Origin: Pelotomaculum sp. DTU098
GTDB lineage: Bacteria > Bacillota > Desulfotomaculia > Desulfotomaculales > Pelotomaculaceae
Direction of reading: 5' to 3'
Assembly: GCA_001512635.1 (NCBI GenBank)
Contig: LFSA01000022.1
Location: 17,485-81,484 of the forward strand
Length of the DNA stretch: 64,000 nt
In this document: piece by piece, positions 51,799-59,565 of the stretch
Numbering within the stretch: position 1 is the first letter of the stretch
Layout: each line of letters begins with the position of its first letter
Position numbers and translations under genes: made by a program
The notes under the pieces: model-generated
Told to the model about the DNA's origin: nothing
What the model saw: the letters and a program-made list of their open reading frames with translations, nothing else
Database searches by the model: none

Positions 51799-52074
51799 AT
51801 GTATAAATACAAGGTGATCGCTACGATTGTAGAAATCCGGGGAGATGGAAAATGTTCCTACGGCCATAAAGTAGGGGATAGTTTTGAGTTTGGGCAGTTC
51901 ACCCCCGGAGGACTGTGCCAGTTTGCTTACGATTCTTTGCGTTCGGCAGTGGCGGCGCTGCTCTACGGAGGCTATTTTCCCTGGGCTGCGGATAGTGAAG
52001 TTACCACCTGGGCCTGTCCCGATCCGGATCGCCCGGTAATCTTTGAGCTGAAAAGGGTTGCAGTTGCCGATTAA
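51799..52074 (+). CDS. TIGR04076-family small protein
   Basis: A 91-residue protein matching the TIGR04076 pattern: YKYKVIATIVEI, then GKCSYGHKVGDSFEFG, then LCQFAYDSLRSAVAALLYGGYFPW and CPDPDRPVIFEL at the end. The conserved Cys and His residues suggest metal binding, but the function is unknown. GGGAGGTG precedes the ATG at 51799; the longer frame from 51667 has no support. Confidence 0.85.
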   Translation: MYKYKVIATIVEIRGDGKCSYGHKVGDSFEFGQFTPGGLCQFAYDSLRSAVAALLYGGYFPWAADSEVTTWACPDPDRPVIFELKRVAVAD

Positions 52075-52147
52075 AGGAGGATATTTTAGTACCGCGTCGA
52101 AATTTATTTAGGTTTTTCGATAATTACCCAAAAGGAGGATTATTGAA

Positions 52148-52393
52148 ATGCCGATTTTTGAGTACAAGTGCAATAGTTGTGGGAAAACATTTGAGAATTT
52201 GGAATTGCCGGGACAAAAAAACAACGTCAAGTGTACCGGTTGCGGGAGTGATGATCTGAAAAAATTGATATCCGCCCCCTTTCTGCCGAGCTCGGTAGGA
52301 AAACCCGCCAATGACGAGATCAGGTGCTGTGGCAGTAATGCCAGACCGAAGGAGTGCACGTCCAGTTCCTGTTGCGGGCTGCAGCCCGAATAA
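52148..52393 (+). CDS. FmdB-family zinc-ribbon protein
   Basis: An 81-residue protein starting with the FmdB signature MPIFEYKCNSCGKTFE and a second CTGCGSDDLKKL pair. It then has a Cys-rich tail, unusual in its clustered CC motifs (CCGSNA, SSSCCGLQ). FmdB proteins are putative regulators or metal-binding proteins. AAAGGAGG before the ATG is an excellent ribosome site. Confidence 0.88.
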   Translation: MPIFEYKCNSCGKTFENLELPGQKNNVKCTGCGSDDLKKLISAPFLPSSVGKPANDEIRCCGSNARPKECTSSSCCGLQPE

Positions 52394-52452
52394 CGATTTA
52401 TTGGCTACTCCCGGATCCGGGGATCCGGGGTGGTGGGGATAAGGGGTCTAAA

Positions 52453-53211
52453 GTGCTAAAACTGGCTTCAAAGAAACAGGACGGCAATGGTTGCTGCTTC
52501 AGCAGTTCTGTTAAACTCCAGGGCAGGACCGTTATTTATAAGGTACGGAAAAGCCGCCGGGCTAAACATTTATGCCTCAAGGTGCACTGTGATTCAGGTG
52601 AGCTTGAGGTTGTTGTCCCCGGCGGTTATGACCTGGGTTTGCTGGAGGGAGTTCTGCAGCGTAAGCAAGACTGGATTCTGGAGCAAATAAACCGTTACCA
52701 GCAATTAAAGAAAGTAGCCTTGCCCGGGCAGGATGGTGGCAAAAGGGTATACTACCGTGGGCGTGCCTGTGAAGTTGAGGTGAAAGTGGAACAGGGCAAA
52801 AAGCAGTCTGTTTTTTTGAGCGGGGATAAACTGGTGGTTACTGTGCCTGCCGGATCTGAAAATGAAGCCGGAGCCGTCCTTGAACATTGGTTACGCTCAG
52901 CGGCCCGGCAGATTATCACCCAGCGGGTGGAAACGATAAGTAAAGGGTTAAAATTGTCCTATAACCGTATTTTTATTAGGAACCAAAAAACCCGCTGGGG
53001 CAGCTGCTCCCAAAAGAAAAATTTAAACTTTAACTGGAGGCTGGTCATGGTGCCGCCGGCCGTTCTGGACTATATTATCATCCACGAATTGATGCATCTG
53101 ATTGAACTTAATCACTCCAAAAAATTCTGGCGGTTGGTGGCGGGGGTTTGCCCGGATTATCAGATCCACCGGGCCTGGCTCAGGAAAAATGGTTCCCGCT
53201 TAAAGATTTAA
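52453..53211 (+). CDS. YgjP/M48-type zinc metallopeptidase-like protein
   Basis: About 252 residues. The C-terminal half has the DUF45/YgjP motif set: TRWGSCSQKKNLNFNWRLVM, then the zinc-binding HELMH with LNHSKKFW and a downstream acidic residue. The N-terminal part is beta-rich. The start is GTG 52453, which follows AAGGGG, and not 52354. This family is a predicted metalloprotease with unknown targets. Confidence 0.85.
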   Translation: MLKLASKKQDGNGCCFSSSVKLQGRTVIYKVRKSRRAKHLCLKVHCDSGELEVVVPGGYDLGLLEGVLQRKQDWILEQINRYQQLKKVALPGQDGGKRVYYRGRACEVEVKVEQGKKQSVFLSGDKLVVTVPAGSENEAGAVLEHWLRSAARQIITQRVETISKGLKLSYNRIFIRNQKTRWGSCSQKKNLNFNWRLVMVPPAVLDYIIIHELMHLIELNHSKKFWRLVAGVCPDYQIHRAWLRKNGSRLKI

Positions 53212-53262
53212 GCCGTTTTTATATTCAGAATTTTAAATCATTTTAGATGGAGGTGTCCGGTC

Positions 53263-53931
53263 TTGTGCGGGCGATTCACCCTGAGCACAGATATTAAAAC
53301 ACTGATAAATGTTTTTCAGCTAAAGGAAGATATTTTTGATTATATCCCCCGTTATAACATCGCTCCAGGCCAGGATATCCACGTTATCATCAGGGAAGAG
53401 GATAGCCGGAAGCTCAGGCTGATGAAGTGGGGGTTGATCCCCGGCTGGGCCAGGGAAGCAAAAATTGGCTACAAAATGATCAACGCCCGGTTTGAGACAA
53501 TTGACACAAAGCCCGCCTATAAAGGACCATTTCAGCACCGCCGCTGCCTGATCCCTGCGGATGGTTTTTATGAATGGTCAAAAAAGGACAAGACAAGGCA
53601 GCCCTTCAGGATCACCTTACCCGGCGGTATTCTTTTTGCTTTTGCCGGCATCTGGGACCGCTGGATATCCCCGCAGGGCAACATTGTATACTCCTGCAGC
53701 TTGATTACTGCACCTGCCAACGAATACCTTAAAGAAATCCATGAGCGAATGCCGGTAATCCTGGACAGGGAGCAGGACTATGAAACCTGGCTGGCTCCCG
53801 CTGATACCAGCACCTTAAAAGGGCTCCTGGGGACTTACCGGGGGAAAATGGAAATCTACCCCGTTTCTTCACTGGTTAACTCTCCCAAATATGATCACCC
53901 CGGCCTGATCCAGAGGAGCACTGTTAAATAA
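53263..53931 (+). CDS. SRAP-family abasic-site DNA-protein crosslink protein (YedK/HMCES-like)
   Basis: A 222-residue SRAP protein. It begins MCGRFTLS, so Cys 2 is the nucleophile that links to abasic DNA. NARFET, PADGFYEW and the His in HERMPVIL are the other conserved residues. Such proteins shield abasic sites in single-stranded DNA. TTG is the start codon, with GGAGGTG upstream; Met would be removed. Confidence 0.93.
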   Translation: MCGRFTLSTDIKTLINVFQLKEDIFDYIPRYNIAPGQDIHVIIREEDSRKLRLMKWGLIPGWAREAKIGYKMINARFETIDTKPAYKGPFQHRRCLIPADGFYEWSKKDKTRQPFRITLPGGILFAFAGIWDRWISPQGNIVYSCSLITAPANEYLKEIHERMPVILDREQDYETWLAPADTSTLKGLLGTYRGKMEIYPVSSLVNSPKYDHPGLIQRSTVK

Positions 53932-53968
53932 TGAACCGGCGCCAGGTCAAAGGAGTTTGAACTGTTGA

Positions 53969-55639
53969 ATGAAGGAATCGTTGAAGTTATGGCCGTTATA
54001 TGCCGGGGTGACCGGAAGGGTCAGGGAGATTCTGGGCAGTAAACTGTTGAAAAGGCGGCTGGCAAGCGGGGAGCATTTATGGCCAAGGTTGGTCTTCTGG
54101 TTTTTCGTTATCCTGCTCTTATATTATTGTGCGGGTAAATGGTATGTCGTGATCCCGGGGGTAGTTTACCCCGGCGTTCACCTGGCTATGGAGTTTGCTC
54201 TGATCATTACGGCAGCATGTGCCTCTTTGATGAGCTGGTATGACTATAAATATAAACACGAAATCCGGGCAATTGTTTTATGCCTGACCTTCTGTACAGT
54301 AGCCATTTTTCAGTTTGTCCATACTGTATCCTATCAGGGCATGCCGGACTTTTTAACCCCCAATACCGTAAACAAGGCTTCCACATACTGGATTATCTCC
54401 AACCTGTTCATGGGCGCCGGCTTTTTGGCAGCGGTTTTTTCCGGTGACAGGGTTAGAAAAATAAAGGTTAACAGGGTTTTGCTTTTTTGGATCCTGGGCA
54501 ACCTGCTGCTGGTCGTTGCCGTTGCTTATTTCTTACCGTACCTTCCCCCCATGTATGATCCCGGGGCGGGAGAACAGACCCTGTTAAAAATCGCCCTGGA
54601 ATACCTGATCATTATCATGCTGGCCCTGCCGGTGCTGAAACTGTGGCGAAAAAGCCCGATGGACAGACAGGATTACTATTTCTGCATGGCCCTAATCACC
54701 GGCATTTTCAGCGAGCTAGCTTTTACCCTCTACAACAACGCTTACGATACTTATAATCTACTTGGTCACATCTTAAAAATCATTTCCTATGCTTTTATCT
54801 TTAAAGTCATGCTTGATGATGCCGTTGGCATGTTGTATGAAACAAACATGACCCTGGAAAAACAGAGGGAGATGCTGGCTCAAACCAATCTCCAGTTGCA
54901 GGAAAAGGACCGCCTGAAGGACGAGTTTTTGGCCAATGCCGACCATGAATTACGGACACCCCTTGCTGCGGTCATTGCTTTCACCGAGTTGTTAAAGGAA
55001 GAAAGCGTAGGAAAATTAAACGATCTGCAAAGGGACTATTTGAATGAGATAAGCGAAAGCGGCAGGGAACTTATGGACAGGATCAACGGTTTTTTGGATT
55101 TGTCAAAAATCGCTGCAGGAAAGGTAGTGCTGTTTAAAGAAGTTTTTCGAGTATATGAATTGATTGAAACCGTTGTACGGCGGCTCCGGCCACTATTTAA
55201 CAATAAAGGGGTTATTCTGGAGGTTGCCCCGTTCTCTGGCGAAGACTTGCTGGTTTTGGCAGACAGGGATAAGGCGGGGCAGATTTTGACAAATTTACTT
55301 TCAAATGCCTTGAAATTTACACCACCGAATGGTAACGTGTTGGTGGAAGCCTGTCTTGACGAATCAGGTCGTTATGTAGCTATCTCGGTTAAGGATACAG
55401 GTATCGGTATTGCCCCGGGAGAACAACAGAGAATTTTTGAACCCTTTTACCAGGTAGATGGTTCAGCTGCAAGAAAATACGGAGGAACGGGGATCGGCCT
55501 CACCCTTGTGAAAAAACTCGTGGAATTAAACGGCGGCACAATCAAGGTGTCCAGCAATTTAAATAAGGGTAGTACATTCACTTTTACCCTTCCGGTGGGG
55601 GAAGATGATGGGGGGGAGTTGTCCAAAAATGTCGAATAA
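53969..55639 (+). CDS. MASE3-type membrane sensor histidine kinase
   Basis: A 556-residue sensor. The N-terminal region has about seven helices with the MASE3 pattern (HLAMEFALIITAACA, FQFVHTVSYQGMPDF). A coiled coil then leads into the kinase core. The H box reads DHELRTP (Asp instead of the usual Ser), with N box NLLSNALKFTPP, G1 KDTGIGI and G2 GGTGIGL. It autophosphorylates on His and passes phosphate to the next gene's product; the stimulus is unknown. The response-regulator gene overlaps its end. Confidence 0.92.
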   Translation: MKESLKLWPLYAGVTGRVREILGSKLLKRRLASGEHLWPRLVFWFFVILLLYYCAGKWYVVIPGVVYPGVHLAMEFALIITAACASLMSWYDYKYKHEIRAIVLCLTFCTVAIFQFVHTVSYQGMPDFLTPNTVNKASTYWIISNLFMGAGFLAAVFSGDRVRKIKVNRVLLFWILGNLLLVVAVAYFLPYLPPMYDPGAGEQTLLKIALEYLIIIMLALPVLKLWRKSPMDRQDYYFCMALITGIFSELAFTLYNNAYDTYNLLGHILKIISYAFIFKVMLDDAVGMLYETNMTLEKQREMLAQTNLQLQEKDRLKDEFLANADHELRTPLAAVIAFTELLKEESVGKLNDLQRDYLNEISESGRELMDRINGFLDLSKIAAGKVVLFKEVFRVYELIETVVRRLRPLFNNKGVILEVAPFSGEDLLVLADRDKAGQILTNLLSNALKFTPPNGNVLVEACLDESGRYVAISVKDTGIGIAPGEQQRIFEPFYQVDGSAARKYGGTGIGLTLVKKLVELNGGTIKVSSNLNKGSTFTFTLPVGEDDGGELSKNVE

Positions 55640-56330
55640 GATTTTAGCTGTTGACGACGATCCTAAAATACTTAAAATTCTCCTGCACACGCTACGCAAA
55701 GAGGGTTTTGAAGTCATTACCGCTGCCAGCGGGGAGGAGGCCCTGGAGAAAGCCAGAAAATATTCGCCGGACCTGGTGATCCTGGACATTATGATGCCGG
55801 GCATGGACGGTTTTGAAACATTTCAGAAGCTTAAGGCGCTGCATGATGTACCCGTCGTTATCCTCTCCGCGAGGAGTGACGAAGTGGACAGGGTGGTAGG
55901 ATTCCGCATGGAGGTGGATGATTATCAGACCAAACCATTCAGCCCTACAGAGCTGGCCCTGCGGGTCAAGGCGATCCTGAGGAGGGTACGCGACCGGGGG
56001 GAGGGGAGCAAAAATGTGCTTAAATTTGGAGATCTGACCCTTGATTACAACAAGCGCCTGATAGCCTGCAAGAACAAGAAGATTGAGCTGACTCCCAAGG
56101 AATTTGAAGTGCTCTGGCTGATGGCTTCCAACCCCAATAAGGTTTTCTCAAAGGCACACCTGTTGGAAAAGGTTTGGGACAGTTCCTATTATGGCGATGA
56201 CAATACGGTTACTGTACATATCAGGAGAATCAGGGAAAAATTGGAGAAAAACCCCTCGAGCCCCTCATATATTAAAACGGTCTGGGGAATAGGATATAAG
56301 TTTGAGTACGATTCAAATTTAGTAAAGTGA
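55629..56330 (+). CDS. OmpR/PhoB-family response regulator
   Basis: A 233-residue regulator. The receiver domain has DDD near residues 9-11, phosphoacceptor Asp in VILDIMMPGMDG and Lys in TKPFSP. The loop before it reads EVDDYQTKPF rather than GADDYxxKPF. The winged-helix output domain has LTPKEFEVLWLMASNP and VTVHIRRIREKLEKNP. ATG at 55629 is preferred, with GGGGGGAG upstream, and overlaps the kinase stop by 11 bases. Confidence 0.93.
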   Translation: MSNKILAVDDDPKILKILLHTLRKEGFEVITAASGEEALEKARKYSPDLVILDIMMPGMDGFETFQKLKALHDVPVVILSARSDEVDRVVGFRMEVDDYQTKPFSPTELALRVKAILRRVRDRGEGSKNVLKFGDLTLDYNKRLIACKNKKIELTPKEFEVLWLMASNPNKVFSKAHLLEKVWDSSYYGDDNTVTVHIRRIREKLEKNPSSPSYIKTVWGIGYKFEYDSNLVK

Positions 56331-56453
56331 TCATAATATGCTTAAATAAAGCGGAGGGATAAACACTCCGCTTTAATAAATTATTAATGGTTTTGTAATC
56401 TGGTCTTAAGCTGTATGGAGTATGATCAACAGGCAGATACATGGGGTGAGGCA

Positions 56454-57098
56454 ATGAGTGGACCGATGAGTATTGATCAGGATATTTTCTTTAAGCAACT
56501 TGAAGAACAGCATAAACTATATCCCGCTGTTCAAAAAACTAAAATAAGAGAAATAGAGGCAAGGTTGATCAGGGTTGATAGGGCCTGTGTGGACCCTACC
56601 TACTGTCCCTTGCGTTCCTTAAAGAAGGAGTACGCCTATGCTCTCAATTCAGTAAGGCTGCACAACTTGTATTTTGAAAACTTCGGAGAACCGGGTTCAA
56701 AACCTTCACCAGAACTGGTATACGTCATCGAAGGCTATTTTGGTTCTTTGCAGGAGTGGGAAAAGCAGTTTAGAGCCCTTGCTGCGTGTTCCAGAGGTTG
56801 GGTTGTCCTGGGTTTTGACTTGACGGACGGGTCGCTCAAAAATTTTTTTGCGGATGACCACTACGAGGGAGTTTGGTCCGTAATACCCCTGCTTGTCCTT
56901 GACGTTTACGAACATGCCTACTGTTCAGTTTTTCAGACCAGGGATGCTTATATTGAGTATTTTCTAAAGCGGATCCAGTGGGAAATTGTCAGCAAGAGGC
57001 TAAAGGCTGCTAGGGAAGTATATAAAAAATCCACATCTCCACAAACTCCAAACCCGGAACCTGATAACAAACTGGGTACCAGCTGCCAGAATTACTGA
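56454..57098 (+). CDS. Divergent iron/manganese superoxide dismutase-family protein
   Basis: About 214 residues. The C-terminal domain matches Fe/Mn-SOD: RGWVVLGFD, then VWSVIPLLVLDVYEHAY, where Asp and His are metal ligands. RLHNLYFENFG corresponds to the second His ligand (LHTLFW in the next gene). The N-terminal His ligand region (HHxxHHxxY) is missing and the N terminus is different. The frame is open from 56415; ATG 56454 after GGGGTGAGG is chosen tentatively. It is followed by a canonical sod gene. Confidence 0.72.
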   Translation: MSGPMSIDQDIFFKQLEEQHKLYPAVQKTKIREIEARLIRVDRACVDPTYCPLRSLKKEYAYALNSVRLHNLYFENFGEPGSKPSPELVYVIEGYFGSLQEWEKQFRALAACSRGWVVLGFDLTDGSLKNFFADDHYEGVWSVIPLLVLDVYEHAYCSVFQTRDAYIEYFLKRIQWEIVSKRLKAAREVYKKSTSPQTPNPEPDNKLGTSCQNY

Positions 57099-57164
57099 AA
57101 ACACAATAACTTGGGTAACCTGTACCTGAGTTATAACGATAATAATATTAAGGAGGCAGAGAAA

Positions 57165-57764
57165 ATGGCATTGCACCAACTACCGGAACTCCCCTACGCC
57201 TATGACGCTTTGGAGCCCTATTACAACGAGCAGACTGTGAGGCTGCACCATGACGTACACCACAAGGCTTACGTTGACGGGCTGAATAATGCCGAGGCAA
57301 AACTGGCAGAAGCCCGGGAAAAGGGAGATTTTGCGCTGATCAAGCACTGGGAGAGGGAGCTGGCTTTCCATGGTTCGGGTCATATTCTGCATACGCTTTT
57401 CTGGAACAATATGAGCCCTAATGGAGGAGGCCCCCCTGTGGGCAAAGTGGCGAAGGAAATTGACAGGTGCTTCGGCAGTTTTGAAAAGTTTAAAAAGCAG
57501 TTTTCGGCAGCTGCCGTGGCCGTGGAAGGATCCGGCTGGGCTGTGCTTTGCTACAATCCAAGCTTTCAGAAGCTGGAAATTTTAACTGCTGAAAAACATC
57601 AGAACCTGACCCAGTGGGGGGTAGTTCCCCTGCTGACTGTAGACGTCTGGGAACATGCCTACTATCTTCAATACCAGAACAGGCGTGCGACTTATGTAGA
57701 AAATTGGTGGAATCTAGTGAATTGGGAAGATGTAAACGCCCGTCTGGAAGCCATAGGGGTATGA
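57165..57764 (+). CDS. sodA: Iron/manganese superoxide dismutase
   Basis: About 199 residues, a complete Fe/Mn-SOD. It has LPELPYAYDALEPYY, LHHDVHHKAYVDGLN with the first His ligand, HGSGHILHTLFW with the second, and TVDVWEHAYYLQY with the Asp and last His. AAGGAGG 8 bases before ATG 57165 sets the start, inside a frame that opens at 57111. It converts superoxide to peroxide and oxygen. The divergent SOD-like gene is directly upstream, so the two are probably co-transcribed. Confidence 0.95.
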   Translation: MALHQLPELPYAYDALEPYYNEQTVRLHHDVHHKAYVDGLNNAEAKLAEAREKGDFALIKHWERELAFHGSGHILHTLFWNNMSPNGGGPPVGKVAKEIDRCFGSFEKFKKQFSAAAVAVEGSGWAVLCYNPSFQKLEILTAEKHQNLTQWGVVPLLTVDVWEHAYYLQYQNRRATYVENWWNLVNWEDVNARLEAIGV

Positions 57765-57941
57765 CATTTGTCCTTCTCTTCCAGCCGAAGTGATGGCTTA
57801 AAACCCTTGACAAAGTCCGGAGGGTTAAGTTTGACATCGTTCAGGGCAACCGCGGCCCACAGGCCTTAAATGTGGTAAATTATAGATAAAAGAATTTCTT
57901 TTTATATAAACTTTAACTGTATTATTTTAAAGCCAGGTAAG

Positions 57942-57968
57942 AAGGCAGCTGTAACGGCTGCCTTTTTT
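57942..57968 (+). terminator. Rho-independent terminator
   Basis: AAGGCAGC (57942-57949) pairs with GCTGCCTT (57957-57964), then TTTT. It ends sodA transcription after a 180-base trailer. Confidence 0.85.
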
Positions 57969-58420
57969 ACTTTTCCTAGGCCTGGTCAGGCAAGTGATTT
58001 AGAATTAAAGGCGTTTACGGGTTTATAAACTGTTAAAGTAATCCATTAAATTCGTAAATTTCCTACTAATATTAATTTCGTTTTAGTGAAAACTAATAGC
58101 AGAACCGGACTAAATTTTCAGGTGTGGATTAAAAGATCTTTGTTCTTTGACCTTCTCTGATTATGCCGGCATTGCCGCATGGGTGAAACTAGAAACAAGC
58201 GTAAGGCAGATCCTAAAAGGGCCAGTTCCCCTGCCCGGCTAATCGGACAATGATGTTTGAGAGTAATAAATTATTTGCATCCCTTTTGGGTCTGGGTTAA
58301 GAAAAAGTACCGTTTATTCCAGCCTTCAAATAATAAGCTTTCAAGATTTATTACGAGGAAAATAGAGAAAATTCTCTTCTTCGGCAATTCGGCTCTAGAG
58401 GAAAGATTCTTTTCCTGACC

Positions 58421-58453
58421 TGATTAAATTATCATGAGCCTGCGTATAATACA
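58421..58453 (+). promoter_or_regulatory. Possible sporulation-type promoter of spoVT
   Basis: TGATTA at 58421-58426 and CGTATAATA at 58443-58451 are separated by 16 bases. The forespore sigma-G consensus is roughly TGAATA and CATACTA, and in Bacillus subtilis spoVT is sigma-G dependent. A plain sigma-A reading of TATAAT lacks a -35. Tentative. Confidence 0.3.
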
Positions 58454-58475
58454 TTGAAAGGGGGTGACAGATACA

Positions 58476-59012
58476 ATGAAGGCAACAGGTATAGTTCGTC
58501 GAATCGACGATCTGGGAAGAGTGGTGATACCTAAGGAGATCCGGCGAACAATGCGGATCCGGGAAGGAGATCCCCTTGAGATATTTACTGATAGGGAAGG
58601 GGAAGTCATTTTAAAAAAGTATTCACCCATCGGTGAACTTGGTGAATTTGCGACAGAATATGCAGATTCACTCCATGAGGCCCTCGGTCACATTTCATGT
58701 ATTGCAGACAAGGATACTATTATTGCAGTTGCCGGAGCTCCCAAAAAACAGTTGATGAACAAGCTAATAGGACCCGATGTCGAGAAGGCAATGGCTGAAA
58801 GAAAATTGACTATTTTGAATGAGCCCTGCTACTTGACCGTTGATGAAGATATTAGTTATAATTCAGCGGTAATCGCGCCGATTATCACAGAAGGAGATAC
58901 AGTTGGCGCAGTAATCATCGCAGCAAAGGAGCCCGGGGTACAACTGGGCAATCTGGAAACCAAGCTGGCGGAGACTGCCGCAGGTTTTCTGGCAAAACAA
59001 ATGGAGTCTTAA
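58476..59012 (+). CDS. spoVT: Stage V sporulation protein T (SpoVT), AbrB-family regulator
   Basis: A 178-residue protein, the same length as SpoVT. The AbrB-type swapped-hairpin DNA-binding domain has MKATGIVRRIDDLGRVVIPKEIRR (residues 1-24), and a GAF-like C-terminal domain follows. SpoVT tunes forespore gene expression during sporulation and germination. AAAGGGGGTGA precedes ATG 58476; an earlier start at 58464 adds four residues and fits the family less well. Its presence marks the organism as an endospore former. Confidence 0.95.
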   Translation: MKATGIVRRIDDLGRVVIPKEIRRTMRIREGDPLEIFTDREGEVILKKYSPIGELGEFATEYADSLHEALGHISCIADKDTIIAVAGAPKKQLMNKLIGPDVEKAMAERKLTILNEPCYLTVDEDISYNSAVIAPIITEGDTVGAVIIAAKEPGVQLGNLETKLAETAAGFLAKQMES

Positions 59013-59038
59013 AAGCCTCTTTTCAGAGGCTTTTTTTT
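59012..59038 (+). terminator. Rho-independent terminator of spoVT
   Basis: AAAGCCTC pairs with GAGGCTTT (loop TTTTCA), followed by a run of T, starting at the stop codon of spoVT. Confidence 0.9.
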
Positions 59039-59129
59039 GTGATTTGTAAGAATAAAAAACTCTTCATTGGTCAAGCTAAATCCAGGTTTTCATTTTGTTT
59101 TACAAATAATAAAAAAGGGAGTGAAGAAA

Positions 59130-59426
59130 TTGGTAACCAGCTGGAAGGATACTCAGAAGGGTGTGGAAGTAAGGGGCACTTACGGCAATGAGGTAACCAT
59201 CATTTACAACGGTTTGCTCAAAAATTCGGGTGCCGACCAGGTTTATCTACATTACGGATATGGAGATACAGACCGCTGGTATGATATTAATACAATAAGG
59301 ATGGACAATACCCACCAGGGTTTTGAAAAAACAATCAGTATGAAAAATCATATGTTAAATTTCTGCTTTAAGGATTCGGCCAATAACTGGGACAACAACA
59401 ACGGCCATAACTGGACGGTACGCTAG
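59130..59426 (+). CDS. Stand-alone CBM25/53-like carbohydrate-binding protein
   Basis: A 98-residue protein that is almost entirely a starch-binding-type module: VEVRGTYGNEVTIIYNG, LHYGYGDTDRWYDI, then FCFKDSANNWDNNNGHNW, the signature end of CBM25/CBM53. There is no signal peptide or enzyme domain, so it is probably cytosolic and might bind glycogen or another storage glucan. TTG 59130 follows AAAGGGAGTGA; the earlier TTG at 59067 has no ribosome site. Confidence 0.75.
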   Translation: MVTSWKDTQKGVEVRGTYGNEVTIIYNGLLKNSGADQVYLHYGYGDTDRWYDINTIRMDNTHQGFEKTISMKNHMLNFCFKDSANNWDNNNGHNWTVR

Positions 59427-59474
59427 TCAATAGCAGTCTATTAGATTTGTCACCTGTTCATCTTGGTCACAGAG

Positions 59475-59506
59475 AAAAGCCGCCCTGCTTACCGGGCGGC
59501 TTTTTT
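59475..59506. terminator. Strong terminator between convergent genes
   Basis: AAAGCCGCCC (about 59476-59485) pairs with GGGCGGCTTT (59494-59503), followed by more T. It may serve both the small carbohydrate-binding gene and hcp. Confidence 0.85.
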
Positions 59507-59565
59507 AGGAACTACCCGCCTATGATAGTTTTTCTTTTTTAGAAAGTCAGGCTTTGGTTAACTGA

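Larger units (their letters stand above)
57765..58475 (+). other. Intergenic region between sodA and spoVT
   Basis: About 700 bases without a supported gene. A terminator lies at 57942-57968. The rest is AT-rich, with no riboswitch or tRNA that I can recognise. The spoVT promoter candidate is at its end. Confidence 0.4.
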
